From NCBI RefSeq assembly GCF_021462225.1, contig NC_061795.1, positions 496,001 to 560,000 on the forward strand: DNA of 64,000 bases, written 5' to 3'. The notes below the pieces were generated by a model. That model was not told where the DNA came from and made no database searches. It saw only the letters and a list, made by a program, of their open reading frames with translations. Made by a program: the position numbers and the translations under genes. This document shows positions 35,872 to 50,800 of this stretch, one piece after another. Position 1 is the first letter of the stretch. Each line of letters opens with the position of its first letter. The DNA is from Girardinichthys multiradiatus. Taxonomy: Eukaryota > Chordata > Actinopteri > Cyprinodontiformes > Goodeidae.

Positions 35872-38800
35872 CTCAGACCACAAGAAAGGAAAAAAAAAAA
35901 AAAAAAAACACACAAATACAATGAAGTTAGATTTTTAGAAAACACTTTTCAATCTACAGAAATGTACTTAAAAAAACAAATGCATTATATGATTGTTTAC
36001 GGTCACCATAAACAGCAAACCTCAAAACCCACACCCAGTATATCAGCCCAAACCAACATCTAACTGTCAAGTACAGTGGTGGAGGGGTGATGATATGGGC
36101 TTGTTTTCTAGCCACTGGACTTGGAAAGAGGGCGGTGATGGTGCCCAAGTCTTTAAGCCTACATTTTTAAGCCGAAGGACGTCCAGAAACGTCTGTTTCT
36201 GTGAAGTGGTGGAAGGGCAGAAAGGAACAGCTTTCTAGTCTTTAACCACAGAGACGTCTCAGGGAGCTGCCTCACTTAACACATTTAAACTGCACACGAA
36301 GCACAGGTCTGTCTTATATAAATGTTCGAATAAAGAAACTAAATATCCAAATCTGTTTTTTTCATGGAACAATGGAAATGCATGTTCAAAACTCTGAATG
36401 CATTTTAAATACATTAAAGTAAATTCATTTTACACAAGCGCACATTTAGCATTATATCTTTGTTCCTACTTAAAAATAAGAAAATCATTGTCAGAACTGA
36501 TGATAGATTGAGCCCCTCAGCTGATAATTAACTTTATGTGGAAAACACGCATTCGAGAGACAAATGTGTGGAAGTCGGGCCATCTACAGGACGATCCCAA
36601 ACACAGAAGCTAATCTCCATTAAAGTGGTTGAAGAGACAATAATCAACGTGTTACAAAGACCAAGGTCCCAACCTGAACCTTACTGAGTAGAACCTTAGG
36701 AGTAGAGCTGGTTGAGACTATGAAAGTCATTCACCTTATTGCTGCAAGAGGTTGTTCTCCAATCATGAGCTCTGCTTCGTTTTCCACACAGCATTTCCAT
36801 TCTCACTTCAGATTGATTTGACAAATAATGACAGCCTAGAATCTGTTGTGGCCATGGTTTTTTATGTCTAGATACCCAAAAGCTTTCAGTTTTACCATGA
36901 CTTGATGTTTTTCATCAATCCCCTTTGACAAGAAGTCTTCTCATTACTCTCCAACAATAAACCATGATGTTTCTTGATGTGTTTTATGCAACTCATTTTA
37001 TTAAAGTTAAGATTTATTTTAAAAACAGCTTGAGGGTGAATAAATGAAACATATTTTCACTTACTTTTAGCTAAGATAACCAATCAATGGACCAGCTGCT
37101 GGGTAACAACACTCAATTAAAGAGCAGACGGTATCACACAACAAGCTGTCAGATCGTCTCCATGCAGCGAGCACTTCTGCTCTGGACACTTTGTTGGAAA
37201 TAAGGCCGAGGGCTGAGCTGATAGAGTATTAACGGGACAAAAGGAGAGTGGAGACCTTTTTGAAAGCAGAAGAGCTCCGTAGAGCAGATGTAAGTAGATG
37301 TACGTTATATCTGTGGCATCAAAACAGATGAAATCCACTAACAGTGAGCAGAACAAAACAACACAACAGGAGAAGAAGAAGAAGAAGAACAGAGAAACAA
37401 AGTGAGTCACTGAAAGGGATTGATTGGGTTGTTAAAAGGGTTTGTGGTGATCTTCCCAAGTCTAGCTTAAAAGAACTGTCCCTGTCCCAAATAGTGGCTG
37501 GCAAACCATCTCATGAACATGCTTTTAGTGTTGCTCAGCCTGCTGGTTCCAACATTTCTCTCTATTTAGCTCTCTCCATCTTGCCCTCAACTCTGACCAG
37601 CCTCACTGCCAATTCTAACAGGATCCCCACAGCATGATGCTGCCACCACCATGTTTCACAGTGTGCTCAGAGTGATGAAGTGTTGCTTTCCTGTCAGTCT
37701 TTTGCATGTAGGCCAGAAATTTCCATTTTGGTCTGTTAGAAATAACCTTGCTTACTATTACTTATAAATGAACCTTCACACACAGACCAGAATGATAAAG
37801 TATGAATTCTAATGTTTTGGCCACAGAACCTTCTTCTACGTGTTTTCCGTGACCTCTACATAGCTGTAAACAGCACCTACTATGGTCTTTATTCCCTTAC
37901 AGCTGCTTTCTTCTTGAAACCTCCCATGAGGCCAGATTTTTGGAGAGCACAACTACAACTTGTCCTGCTGACAGATTCTCCACTTGACCTGTGAACCTCT
38001 GTGAACTCAGTTTAGGTGGTTGGACAAATGTTAGAAAGTTTCCAGTTACGGCAACACTCTTTTTATATTTTCAGATAATGTCTTGAACAACGCTCTGTCA
38101 GATGTTCAAAGCTTGGGATAGTGTTTTATTACAAAACCCTGCTTTATACATACATGTTTTTCTTGGTCTTCATGAAGCGGTTTGTTCACCAATATTTTAT
38201 AATAGATGCCTAGAGGCCTATACAGAGCCGCTGAGATTATGAAGGACTCTTTTCACCAATTAAAAGACTTCTGATTCTATTTAGAAACATCAGAGTAAAG
38301 GGGGTCAAATACATTTTTCAGATTTTATTTGGGGGAAAAAATCTCTTTCCTTCCACTTTATAGTCATGTACTACATTGTGTTTTGCATTTACTCCAGATA
38401 GGACCATCTCCAAGCTCCACCGTGTAGACATTTATCAGCAGGGATCCAAAAGGGTTAACTACCTGTGCAAGATTATAAAAATCTTATTATATCATTATTA
38501 TAAGTCATATTATAAGACTTACGCCACAGAGGCTGGCCCGGTGGTTGGAGAGATGCCTCTGATCCAGGGGAGGACAGAAGCTGCTGAGGGCTGTAGAGAG
38601 ATGCCTGACTCTGAGAGTCAAACAAATCAGAAGGTGCTGGAGAAGAAACAGAAAATCAAGCTGAAGCTCTGATTTTTGTTTTACTTCTGAATCTTGTATT
38701 TAGGACATCATTTTGTTCTATTGGCCGAGAAGAACTGGCTTGAACTGGACTGAACGTAACTGGACATAAACTGAAATCTGAAGGTTTTATGGTAGACGGA

Positions 38801-41800
38801 TTTGGATTATAAATTGAAAGATGTGGACTGGAGATGATAAACAGAGATGAACTGAAGTTTAAGGAGTTTGGATAACAAGTGAAGCTGTTGACTCTCTCCT
38901 GAGAAAACTTGTTCCATGAACTGGGAATAAAACTACAGCTAAAACAAAAGCTAGAAGAGTTTCTATGGGCTAGCTGACTATTAACCTGGCAAATTTACTA
39001 AGGCTGTTTTAATTTCCTTATTATATCCGATATAAAGTTAATTAACTCATTTGGATCAAGTATTTGTTTCAGAAAAAGGAAACTGTTGTCTGGTTCGGTC
39101 ACATTCTCACTAGAACTGACAATCAGAGATTGTCTATAAGAGCTTAACCTTCACCAAATGTCAACCCAACCCAACGATCAGCTACTGTGAAGCTCCTACG
39201 AGGCTCTAATTGCCCATTATATACTGTGCTGACATGAATGTCTCAGTTGTGCAGACCTACCTGTCATCGTTTTAGCCTGGGCCTCTCCGCTGCTCTCGCA
39301 CACCTTGCTGAGGAACTCCTCCACCTGCTTCAGGGACAGGGAGTTGTGCAGCGTCTCCAGCGGGTAGATAGAGGGCACCATGGAGCAGCCTTCAAATCCT
39401 GCGGTTCAAACAGGAGAGATAGAGAGATACACTTCACTGTACCAACTCACTGGGTGGAGGGAGACTAGCCGGGACAATACTGATCCTGTGAATATCGGTT
39501 CTTCTTCAGGTAGCCCCTAAATTAGTCCGTGCCAAAAACAAACCCAAAACAAAAGAACAAGAGTACAGCGAGACGAGACAGCCTCCTAGGTTTGTTAGAT
39601 GTGTCCACGCAGCAACAGGATTAACAATGTGTGGCAGTTAATCAAAGCCACATTACACAAACGTCCAGTTGCAACGGGTGGGTTTTTTCTCAGTGGTTAA
39701 TAGGAAAACAAGACCATCAAGAGGAACGTTCTGTTGGATGTATGTAGGAAAGTGCTTTGTTAACAGGCCACGCAGTAACAGCGTCACGCCAAAAATCACC
39801 TGAAAACAACGAACAAGAGTTCACCAGTCCTGCATGAAAATAAGGTCTATGAGTAGTATGGATTTTTTGAATAATCTCTGCTTCTGAGTAGCATGCCTGG
39901 TATTAGACTGAAACTGTTAGCTTTGCTACAGTGCTGCTGATGTCACAGCCGGCGCCAAGCAGAATAAAGCTGCTGCTGCTTAGGGCCATGAAGGCGACGA
40001 CTTCTCGCACAGAACACACGTCAAAACCTACAACTTGTAGTTACATCTAAGGAACAATACATCTTTAAAACTTTCTTTGAAGGACGAAGAATAAGAAATG
40101 TCAAACTTTAAAACTTGGATTTATACAGGATTTAAAAGAACTGAGAAGAGTGCAAGTAGTAATAATCCAGAGAAAAATAATCTCAGTTTAAGTTTTTTAA
40201 TGGTCATGTTTTAATGTCATCACAGAAATTCATTCTGGAATTACAGAATGAGTGCAAATGCATTGTAAAATAAAAAAAATGCAATTCATATCAATTATAT
40301 TAAGTGTTTGTGGAATTTGTTGACATTAGCACCACTTTTCAATGGTTTTGGGTCAGTTGGAACCCCCAATAAATGGTTCTTTTGTAGGTTAAAACAGATT
40401 CATGCCTCCATCTGTAAAGAATGCCAGTAATGCTCCTCAGCTGCCAATGTGTCAAGACCAGCTCCAGCTCACAGAGAACCACCAAATAAAGCCTTTTAAA
40501 TGACAGAAAACCCAATCTTTTCCACAGACACTCCAACATCTGCCACCTTGCCAGACATCCTGAGGGAGCTGCAACCACTGAAGTCGTGATCTCCCTCTTT
40601 AAAAGCCTAACTGGTGCTATTAATGCCAGACTCTCCTAAAATGCATCAAAGCTTAACAAACGGGTCTTCTCACTGACTGGTCAGCTTGAAGACGGCACAG
40701 CATCCATTCAAACAAACCTAAAACTAAGCCAAGAAAGGGTCTGACTTCCAAAAAACCACCATGCAAGTAGCATTAGTCTTCCTCGTACAGATTCATTCAT
40801 TAAAGGCAAAAAAATGAATTCTTTAAAGAGCTGCTTTTGTTCATAAAGGGACACCAGATGTCTAATAAAGCGTAACAAAGAACTGAATATAACCCGATTA
40901 AAGGGCTTAAAGACAGTGAAATGATACATTTTTTTCCATCTCCGTTACTGATTAAACAAGTTAAAATATCTTCAAACACTTTCAGTGAAAAAAGTCTGTA
41001 CACAGACAACATACCGTCTTAGGCATTTCCACTTCATCTACAACTCGACCATAAGGTAATGTTAATCTGGAGAAATTCCTGTCCTTCCCTGCAACGGTTT
41101 ATCGCTACCTGACTTCAGTGGATGGAGGTGCCATTCATGACTTATTTTCACAAAAGAAATACTGAAATCAAGTATCTCTTCCCCCAAAAAAGACAGATCA
41201 TTTAAATGACATGTCTGGTACTGGTCCATACTGTCCTAAGACTGTCTGAGATTTAGAGCGAAGAACTATTGTCTCTTTAGTGTCATGTAAAACAATTTAA
41301 CCGTTTCACGCATGATGACCGTTTTTCACAGCTGGAAATATTCATTTCACTCACGTTATGGTAACAATGACTTAAAACTACTGTTTGCATGCTATCATTG
41401 GCATCTCTGTTACTTGTAAATGACTATTCAACTTAGCAGAAGTTCATTCTGTTTTTGCTTCAAGTTCTTGTATCCAAATCTTCAAGGGGACATTTAATGC
41501 AAAATCCACCTTTAGCCTTTAAATGCATTTTGTTGTGTACCTGGGGTCTGTAGAAGTGCAGAAAAGTTGATTTTAGTCTCCAGGTACTGTATAGATATCT
41601 TTATATTCTGTTTGGGTTATATTTTTCAATCTTTTCAGTTTCTCCAACTGTTACGTCACAGTATTTGCTGAGATACATCTAAATAAGGTCATGGACTTCC
41701 GGCCGATCAGTTACAAGTATCCGCCATTTTTATTTCTCACTGTCATTTTGTAGTCAAAGCTCAAGTTTGTCTCGACGAAAGAGGATGAGTTTGGTTTGGT

Positions 41801-44800
41801 TGTTGGGTGTAATAACCAACAAAGTCCCCCAGCATCAGAACCCCTTGGAAGTGCCTGGTTAAATTTTATTTTTCATGGAAATGTTCCCACAGCAGTGGGG
41901 AAATTCCTACTTCGCCACTTCAAGGACGAGCGCCATCAGTGGCCTCCACCAGTGTCAAGCACCCATGGTACCCATGCTATTTTACACACAGCTATCACAC
42001 TGTAAGAATCTAATAAGGCTGAAGCCTTTTTAGTGTAGTTGGATTTATTGATTTTCATTTGTTTTTTTTGTTTTTTTATTTCATAAATGAATCTAACAGT
42101 TTTGATTTTTATGTGAAATGTACTGTCTGTCTCCTAAATATACAGAGGAAGGCAATACTGCACTCCTTGGTCGACATGCAAGCATTTTAACGCTTTGGAC
42201 ACTGATGTAAAAAAGAAGAAGAAAAAAAGAAATAAATCACACAGACAGACAATACAAGGAAAAACAACAGACAGGAAACCAAGCCATGGCAAATAAAGTT
42301 GGAATCTACTGCTGATGCAAAGCTCAGAGGGCATCGACAACATCCATCTTTGTCCTGTACCAGCTCGAAAGGACAAGACAGGAAAACGTGCGCGAGGGCT
42401 ACAGGGGCTGACCGTGGAGACACTCTGAGAGCTCCTGGCCACACATCAGCTGGGTCATGAGCAGGCGGAGGTGGTAGGGGCAGTGGTGCAGGTGACTGGA
42501 CAAGGACCAATCCAGGGCAACAGGGTCAAACCCTTGCAGCGCCAGCTCAGCAAGTTCATCTGAGGGCTCTGAGGGATGAGAGGCAAAGGACAAAGAGAGG
42601 AGGAAGATGACAGCACAGGGGAGCAGGAGGAGGAACAGGAAGAGTGATGGAGCTGTGGCAGAAAGAGCTAAAACCACTGCATCTTTAAATTGCTAAGAAG
42701 TCTAAACAGAAAAACATGATTAAAACCATTTAGTTACAGCCTTTCATTTAGGTCAACAAAGGTCTTCAATATGTTGAAAGACAGAGACTCATGATTCTGA
42801 GCACATTAATGTGAGATGCACTAAAAAGGAGAATTTCTTCTGTTTTTGCTTTATTTGTCACAATTTAATTTTTTCAGATCATCAAACAAGAATGATCTCC
42901 GACCAAGATTACAAATAAAATCATCACTTGAAAGCTCCTTTTGGTACTTACAAAAGGGAAGAAAAGCTATTTAAAGCGACCTGGCACTATGAGAACAAGT
43001 AATTGACCTCCTGGCTGCAACAACTTCAGCTGCATCAAGCGAGATAATAACTAATGAGTCTTTTACGTCACTGGGGAGGAATTTTGGTCTACTCTGCTTT
43101 GTTAAAATCAATTAATAAGATTGCAGTTTATTTTATATTTTTTATTGTTTACCATGCCACATCATCCCAGTCAAGTTTAAGTCTGGACTTCAATTAACCC
43201 GTCCAAAAGCTTCATTTTGGTTTTCTTGAGCAATTCAGAGGTGGACTTGCTGGTGGGCTTCAGGACATTTTTTCTACTTCATTACCAAGATATGCTTGAC
43301 TTTAACGGCACGACCTGATACTGCAAGTTGTCCAGGTCCAGAAAAGCAGCCGGTGGTAATAACACTACCACTTTTATTTTTGCTTAGCAAGGGTTTTCAC
43401 CGTTGAACTCTCTCTTGGTTGTCATTTTTGCCACGGTCTCTTTCTTTTGGCTAAATCTTCAACACTGACCTTTAATGGGGCAAGTGAGGCCTGCAGTGCT
43501 TTAGATGTTGGTTCTGGGTTCTTTTGTGACCTTCTAGATGAGGCGTTGATGCCTTTTTGGAGTAACTGTTGTGTGCTGACAACTCCTAGGAAGGTTCACT
43601 GCTGTTCCGTTCGTCATGGATAATGGCTCTTACTTTGGTAGACTGGTAGATGTCAAAGACTGTTTCTTTTTATTTTTCCTAATTTCTTTAGATCAGGGCA
43701 TGATGTGTTGCTTTTTTAAATGGTTTGGTGTTTTATGTGGTCCGACAGGCTCTATTTAAGGGTTTTCTTGAATCAAAAGGTCATGCAGTAATCAGACCTG
43801 GTTAGGTCTTTATCCCTTAAAGGATAAAGACTATCCCAACCAACCAACCATAAAATCATCACTAGGAAAATGCATTTTTTATTTACTGGAAGAATAACAT
43901 TTGTTTGATGATCTAAGACATTTAAGTGTAACAGAAATCTGTGAGGTGTCAAGTCCATTTTCCTGGACTGTAGTTAAATTTTTCAACAGCTTAACATTTT
44001 TAAATGATGCCAAGAGCTGCGAATACTTTAAACTGAATGGAGAAAAAGAGTCTGAGTCTCTCTCTCTCACTCTCTCTGGTGGTTAGAAGTAATGTGCCCA
44101 TCTTGCTGTTGTGTTTCCGCCATTCATTTCAGTGGGGTGATGACATCATGGTAAATTGATGCTTCGTATTACTACGCATTTGAGGCTGCAGCATGTAATT
44201 TCATCACTGGTTAAGACCAGCAGCCACACATTTTTTTGGAACATCTACAAATATGGCAAGATGAGGGCCACAGAACTAATAAACCATATTTATGAGTGGT
44301 ACCATTAAAGAATAGACAACTTTGACAAAAACAAAAACATCACTGACCCAATGACCCAGTAATAACTTTACTTAAACCTGCGCTACACTATGCAGACATT
44401 TCGTTCATCCTGACATGCAGGACGCTTAAAACTGGATATGAAACTGACAGAATGACCCACTTTCTGATTAATTTGGCTGATTATTATGTGACACTTGGGA
44501 GGATTCAGAGTTTAAATGTAATTACTTGACAGTCTGTTGATCCTTAAAAAACCAAACACAAAAAAAGAAGGTGACGTCACAGTAAAAGTAAGGCACCATA
44601 TCCTGACGAGGCAGAATGCACATCGTTGATCCCAATACACATGCCCTATTGAGAACTGTAGCGCACTATTGGCGACACCCATGCTTCAAAGATGTGACAG
44701 GGTTAGATATTCCACAAAATCTCTTTTCGTATCCTTACTTCTAGACCACCATAACACGAGTTTTTCAATAAGCCTTTAAATAATACAAAAAACTTAAAAA

Positions 44801-47800
44801 GAACAAAAGGTTTGAGTGAGTGTAAGTTATGATGTGCACACAGATTATCTACATACGGAAATATATCCAAGGAAGAAGATATATTCCAGAAAAAGAGCAA
44901 TTTGTGAGGATATGGCAGAATCAGGGAAAAAAATTAACCTTGAACAGGCAGAGCAGATGGTGTTAGCGGTGCAGGCTGAAAACACAAGGCTCATCAAACA
45001 CAGAAGCTGTGCGGTGAAAGAGAAACTCGGATGGAAAAACTTTCATTTGATGTCATTAACGCAGTCAAATCGCCACAAAGGTGTCCCCCCGCCCACCCGA
45101 CAAAAGGGTCATGCAAGATGTACTAGAGGATTGTCGAAAAATATACTTGAATAAAAGCGGACATACCATTGGTCGGATGCCTGGCAAACGACACAGAAAA
45201 TCTCTTTACTGCCGGCATAGAGAGCAGTTCTGAGGAGATAAGAAAGGTAACTGGAATTACTGGAGCTGCTGGTATCTGTGTCCGCCTGTCGGCCTGTGTG
45301 GTTTTTAAAGAAATAAAAATTAAAAAGAGGGGATGAAACAGAAATAAAGCAGAGCGGGCTTTTAATTCACACATATTTTGCCAACGACTGAGTAAAATGA
45401 GGTTAACTGCTGAATGGATGAAGAGATGAAAGAAGAGGTTGTAAACTTGATCTCACTGATCATTTAGCGAAACAAAAAAGATGCAGGACGTGTGATAATC
45501 TGTCAATAGATCCTCATCTTTTCCCTTTTAACATGCTAGCAGTCTTCTTTGTTTTTAGTTGCGAGTATTAAATCTCCGAAGTCATGTCGACATAATCTAC
45601 TCTGTGTAGAACACAAGAAAGCAAAGTCAAGAGTCAAGAAGAGTAAATTTCCCCAAACAATTAGAAAAGATCCAACTTTTGCAGCAACAGGAGTTTCCAC
45701 ATGCTGGGCATAAGAAATACCAGTTAAAAACACGTCTGTGTGTGTGTCAGAGCAGGAGACTCACCAGAACACACACACATCAGTGCTGAAGGGAAGGTGG
45801 GTATTTGTGAGTGGGGATCAATTCATCTTTGGGTAAAAAAAAATACATTTCAGCAGCTGCGTATCTAATTTAGCATATACTGTATCTGTACAGTTCAGTG
45901 GAAAGACCTAAGATATTAAGAAAGGTAATTTGGGTCTGAGAACTGCATAGTAATTTTTAAATGGACAAACATTTGTTTATTAAGAAATCTCTCGATAAAT
46001 TCTTAACAGCATCATTACATTTTTTAAATTCAGATTGAAATGTTCTGGTTTGCCCACATAGAATAATAATTTGGTTTATTGTCTATGTAGAACTTGCACT
46101 GTTCCAGTTACATTACGGGATCGCACATTTACCCCAAGACTGCAATATCTGTAGGGAAATAAAACTAAAACCTAATACTGAAATATTCTGCGAAGCTTTA
46201 CACATATTAAAGAGTTAATAGGAGACCAATCTGCTTTTTCAAAAGTTATAGAAAACGTAAAATAGTGAAAAATCCAATAAAAAAGATAAACAGTTGAATA
46301 GAAATAAAAATCAATTATAAACATGTTGGCAGGAGCGCCTCAACCAGTGAACCAGTGCTTCTCTGAAGTACACTTGCCAATATTTCTGAAGGTGGTCCTC
46401 AGGTCTGAATTATATATAATGTTCTGTTAAATGAGGTCACATTGCTGGCGTGAAACAGCTCTAATGATTCAGAATAGGTACTTCCATTGTTCTTCTAGAC
46501 TCCAAGGCTGCATTCAACACTGTTGACCAAAGTACTCTAATTTCGCATCAGGAAAACTTTTAGGGACATTTCTGTGTGCCTTAATAATTCTGTCTCTTCT
46601 TTATATGGAGTTCCCCATAGTTCTTTTCTAGAACGATCTATTTTTGTTATTTACATGTTCTTGCATGCTTTCTTTTCAGATTAAAACATAGATTACCTCC
46701 AACTTCCTCAAATCTAATCAGAATAAAATCAAAGTGACTCTTAGCTGCCCTTACATCTAGATGGAATCCAGCTTGCAATAATAATAATAATTAAATTATT
46801 TCCCACATCCATGTTCTTATGTGAAATTATGTTGGTTGAGCTGCAACCGGCCAGGCGTGTAGATGCACTAAAGGTTGAAGGTAAGGGCAGGTAAGGGAAC
46901 TATTACCAATAATAACTTCACATAAATTCACTTTAAATAATCTAAATAAACCCTTTAGTGCTTCAGTATAGCAAGACATTTTGGACAGTTTCATTGTGTG
47001 AATGGTTTGTGAAAAGTCCCTTCCTGTTCCAGCAGGACTCTGCAACACATCGCAAAGCAAGGTCCATCAAGACATGGATCAGTGAGTTAGGAAGAACTTG
47101 ACTGGTTTGCAAAAAGTCCTAATCTCAAACCAATTCAACATCTTTATGATGAATTAGTGAAGAGACGGTGAGTCAAGAAACTTGTCCAACATCAGTGTCT
47201 GACCTCAAAAGATACCCAAAAATGGTGGAAAACAGTATTGGTTAAGGATGGGAGATAGGATGGCAGACATGCAAATACCTTTGGCAATAAACTGTATGAT
47301 TACATTAGACAGGTTCTCCTGTTATGGCTGAAGTTGGTCCAGAATGCTGCTCATCTCAGAAAGCAAGATAATATGATCATTTGTCTTCCTGTCTCCTTTA
47401 GGATTGACATAAACCTTAAAAGTAAGACCTGGATTTTAGGTACCTGACCTCCACGTGAGAGCAGACCCCCCCACCTTCTTTGTTTTTCTTTGTTTTACTG
47501 TTTTATTGTGACCTCTTTCTTTCTAAAGCTCATCTCTCAGACTGTTATATTTGATTCCATTGTATTTCATGTAACCAACACTGAGTCAGTCCACATACTC
47601 TCCTGTTTCTCAGTCCACAGAATCTCATTCTTACTGGCAGTGCTGTGAAACTTTGCTATTAGAGCGACGCCAAGTGGCTATAATGAGCAATTCGGTTTTC
47701 TTTGTTTAAACCCTGGCATTGGAAGGATTCCTGTTGTGCTGCAGACCCTTGTCTGTTTATCCAGCCCATCCTGTGGCTTTCTTATCCTTTATCATTGAAA

Positions 47801-50800
47801 AACTCAAAACAAACTTTCATAACTTACCAGCTACAGTATGATTATTCTGTGCAGTGTAAATGTTGAGGTAATAAAGACATTTTGTTGAGTGGGAAAGAAA
47901 GTTGCTGCCTTTACCAGTAGCAGCATAAGGAAAAAGATAAAAACCATACTGGATTATTTTCAGTTGAATTACTGTCTCCTGAAGTAAGGATTACTATGAA
48001 ATGTTAACAGCAAAAAGGAAAACAGCAGCCAGCGTTCAGGCCTTCAGCCACCAAAGCTGCTTTAGTACGGATTATATTTCCACAGAAGGATTCGGCACAC
48101 AGCACCACAGCATGCACAGAGAACACATGAAACCCTTTAAACCCAAGCAGACAAAGGTGTGATCGTACTGATTAGTGCAAAAGCATTGCTCACCCCAACA
48201 TACAGCTGCATCAACATTTACCACTCAGCCAATTACTCTGCTGTCAAATTAGTGTCACCATTCTGGAAACAATGCACAACCTTACAAAAGAGAATGAATA
48301 TTTTGAAATTGATGTTCTGGAAAAGAATAAAAAAAGAAGAAGAAGAGGTAATCGGTTTTAAAAAAAAGGAATAGGAAAGACTCGTCAACAGTTACAAGAA
48401 GAGAACAGCAGAATCAAAAAAAGATTTAAAAAAAGATCTTTTCTTTTTAAAGACGGTGGAGATATGAACACCTGCCCCACGGAGAACAGACACCGCTGTG
48501 AACATACCAAACATGCCAATCTTGCACGGCAGACTGCCGGGGGACAGAGGTGGTTTTCGGTGGTGGTGGTGGTGGTGGCTGCGGACGTAATCCCGCAAGT
48601 TGGGGGCACTAGAGGACACCCCGAGGGCAGAGGCACTGAAGAGGCCAGAGCAGAGCGAGCCTGTGTGAGGACGAGTTGGGGGGTGAAGGGATGGGTGGGA
48701 GTGGAAGTATGATGGGTGAGTAATTTTTTTAGTTTTTATTTTTACACACCATGCAGGTATTGTTCCAAACAAAGCGTTGTGCTTTTGTGGCAAGTGGGTT
48801 TACATTGTATACGGTGCCTTGCAAAACTATTCACAGCCCTTGAACCTTACAATCACAAACTTCAATGTATTTTTACAAATAAAAATCTCAAAAGTGTGGT
48901 GTGTGTATTTGTATTCAGCCCTCATGAAAAGGTGAAACCTGCGTCGATCTCAAGTCTTTGTAGCCCCTTTAAGTCATCCTCCTCGATTATCCTGTGTTTA
49001 GCTCCATCATCTTAACGGGCCTATTAGTGTGATTGTTCTGACTACGGCTTATAAGCTTTTTTACATCCAACCATGTTCAGAATTGAAAAAGCGTTGTGGA
49101 CAAGAGGTGAAAAGTCTTCGAGAAACAAGAGAAGAGAGTTAATGGGATGATAGAGCTAAACAGGGCAAAGAATCTATTAGGTACTGATTCCCGAGGCCTC
49201 AATACAAACATGTTCCACACTTTTCAGATCATATTTGTAAATAATTTCGAAAATGATGCATCCATCCATTGTTAAGGCCTTTACCTGCATGATAGCGCAG
49301 GTGTGGGCTGTTGCCTAGAGATGGGGTGCACACTGGACAGGTCACCAGTCTATCACAAGGTAACACGGGACAAACCAGCATGCAAACACACTCATACCTA
49401 AGGGTAATTAAGAATAACCACTTCACCTAAAGAAGCTTGAGTAGCCTTAGTGAACCCATGCATGCAGGGGGAGAACAAGCAAATCCCCAAAAACTATGGT
49501 TAAAATAAAAAACAAAAGTGTGAAAAACAGAGTATGAATACTTTTACAAGGCACTTTATGAACTACATACAACTGCATACTTACATAAATACAGGGTCAT
49601 TGACATTTTCTTCTTTTCAATTCATTCTTAAATTCATTCATTAAAAATTGATTTGAAATAAAAAAAAACTGCTACACCTTTAAAGTGTATTCCTAGAAAG
49701 TCTTATCTGCTAGTATCAAGGTTCACACAACAATGAATAGAGTTGTATGACCTGCGTTTGTGCAAATGTAAATAAGGGTACAAAATGTTGTATGTTCACA
49801 CACAGAAAGTAGAGTCAGGAATATCTGAGAGTATATTTAATCACAGCAAGATAAAGAAAAAGTATTTTAATGAAGGAAATTTGAATTTTACAGGCAACAT
49901 TGTTACTATACCCTTTCTTCACCTTTCTCTGAAAACAACAGTTAGTCCTGCTGGTGTTTGAGGCTACCAGTGCATAAACCAGGAGCTACAAACTATACAT
50001 TAAAAAAAACAGCAGGGACAGGGGCTTTGTTCACCATGTTACTAATCAGCTGTGGGGGGCATCTTCTGTGTCTACAGGCGTATTTTATTTGTCCTTCTGG
50101 TGTGCTGTGCACTTAAGAAGAGTCAAACCTTGTATATGTTGTTTTGTCTAGTAGATTCTGCACTGCATTCAGGGCCAATTTGATTTAAAATGCCAACTCT
50201 GTCAGTGAGAAAGATGTCTTTGCGATGGTGGACAATGTAGTAGATTTATGCAGAAAGCAACCATTAAATACAGCTCCCAAACCCAGTGTCTTCCCATTTG
50301 TTCATTTTTATTCAGACCAAGAGAAATGTTTCACTAAAATGGAGAAACCAATTGATAACAGTGATTAGGGCATTCTCAAACCCTTGAATAAAATCTAGTG
50401 GGAGAATCTTTTGACAACTGTTAGTTCTACTTTTTTCATATCATCATGAAATAAATACTATGAAATATTTTTAAAGCCATTTATTATTTTCCTCCTAATC
50501 CACATTTATGCACAACTGAGTTAATCTGTCGCATAAAACCCAAATAAAATCCATTGAAGTTTGTGGCTGGGGTATGAATACTTTTGAAAAGCACCTTGTC
50601 TCTGCAGCGTGTTAATGTGCTAAACATTTGTTCAGACACGATCAACGTGAGGAAACAAAGCAGGTGCTCCCAGTGCTTGATCTTCATGTAACCTTGGTGT
50701 ATAAGAGCCTTTGCAAGGTGGTACTTTAAAGTTTGTTGCTCCTTTCAAAGGTGTGAGATTAAGCTCTAAATAGGATCAATATCAACACTACAAACCCTTA

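Noticed and set aside
38376..38672. Plus-strand frame ending in a Lys/Gln-rich tail
   Set aside because: No recognisable domain and no splice context; not enough to call a gene.
44050..44085. CT-rich run considered as a regulatory GAGA-type site
   Set aside because: A plain short microsatellite in an intron with nothing to support regulation.
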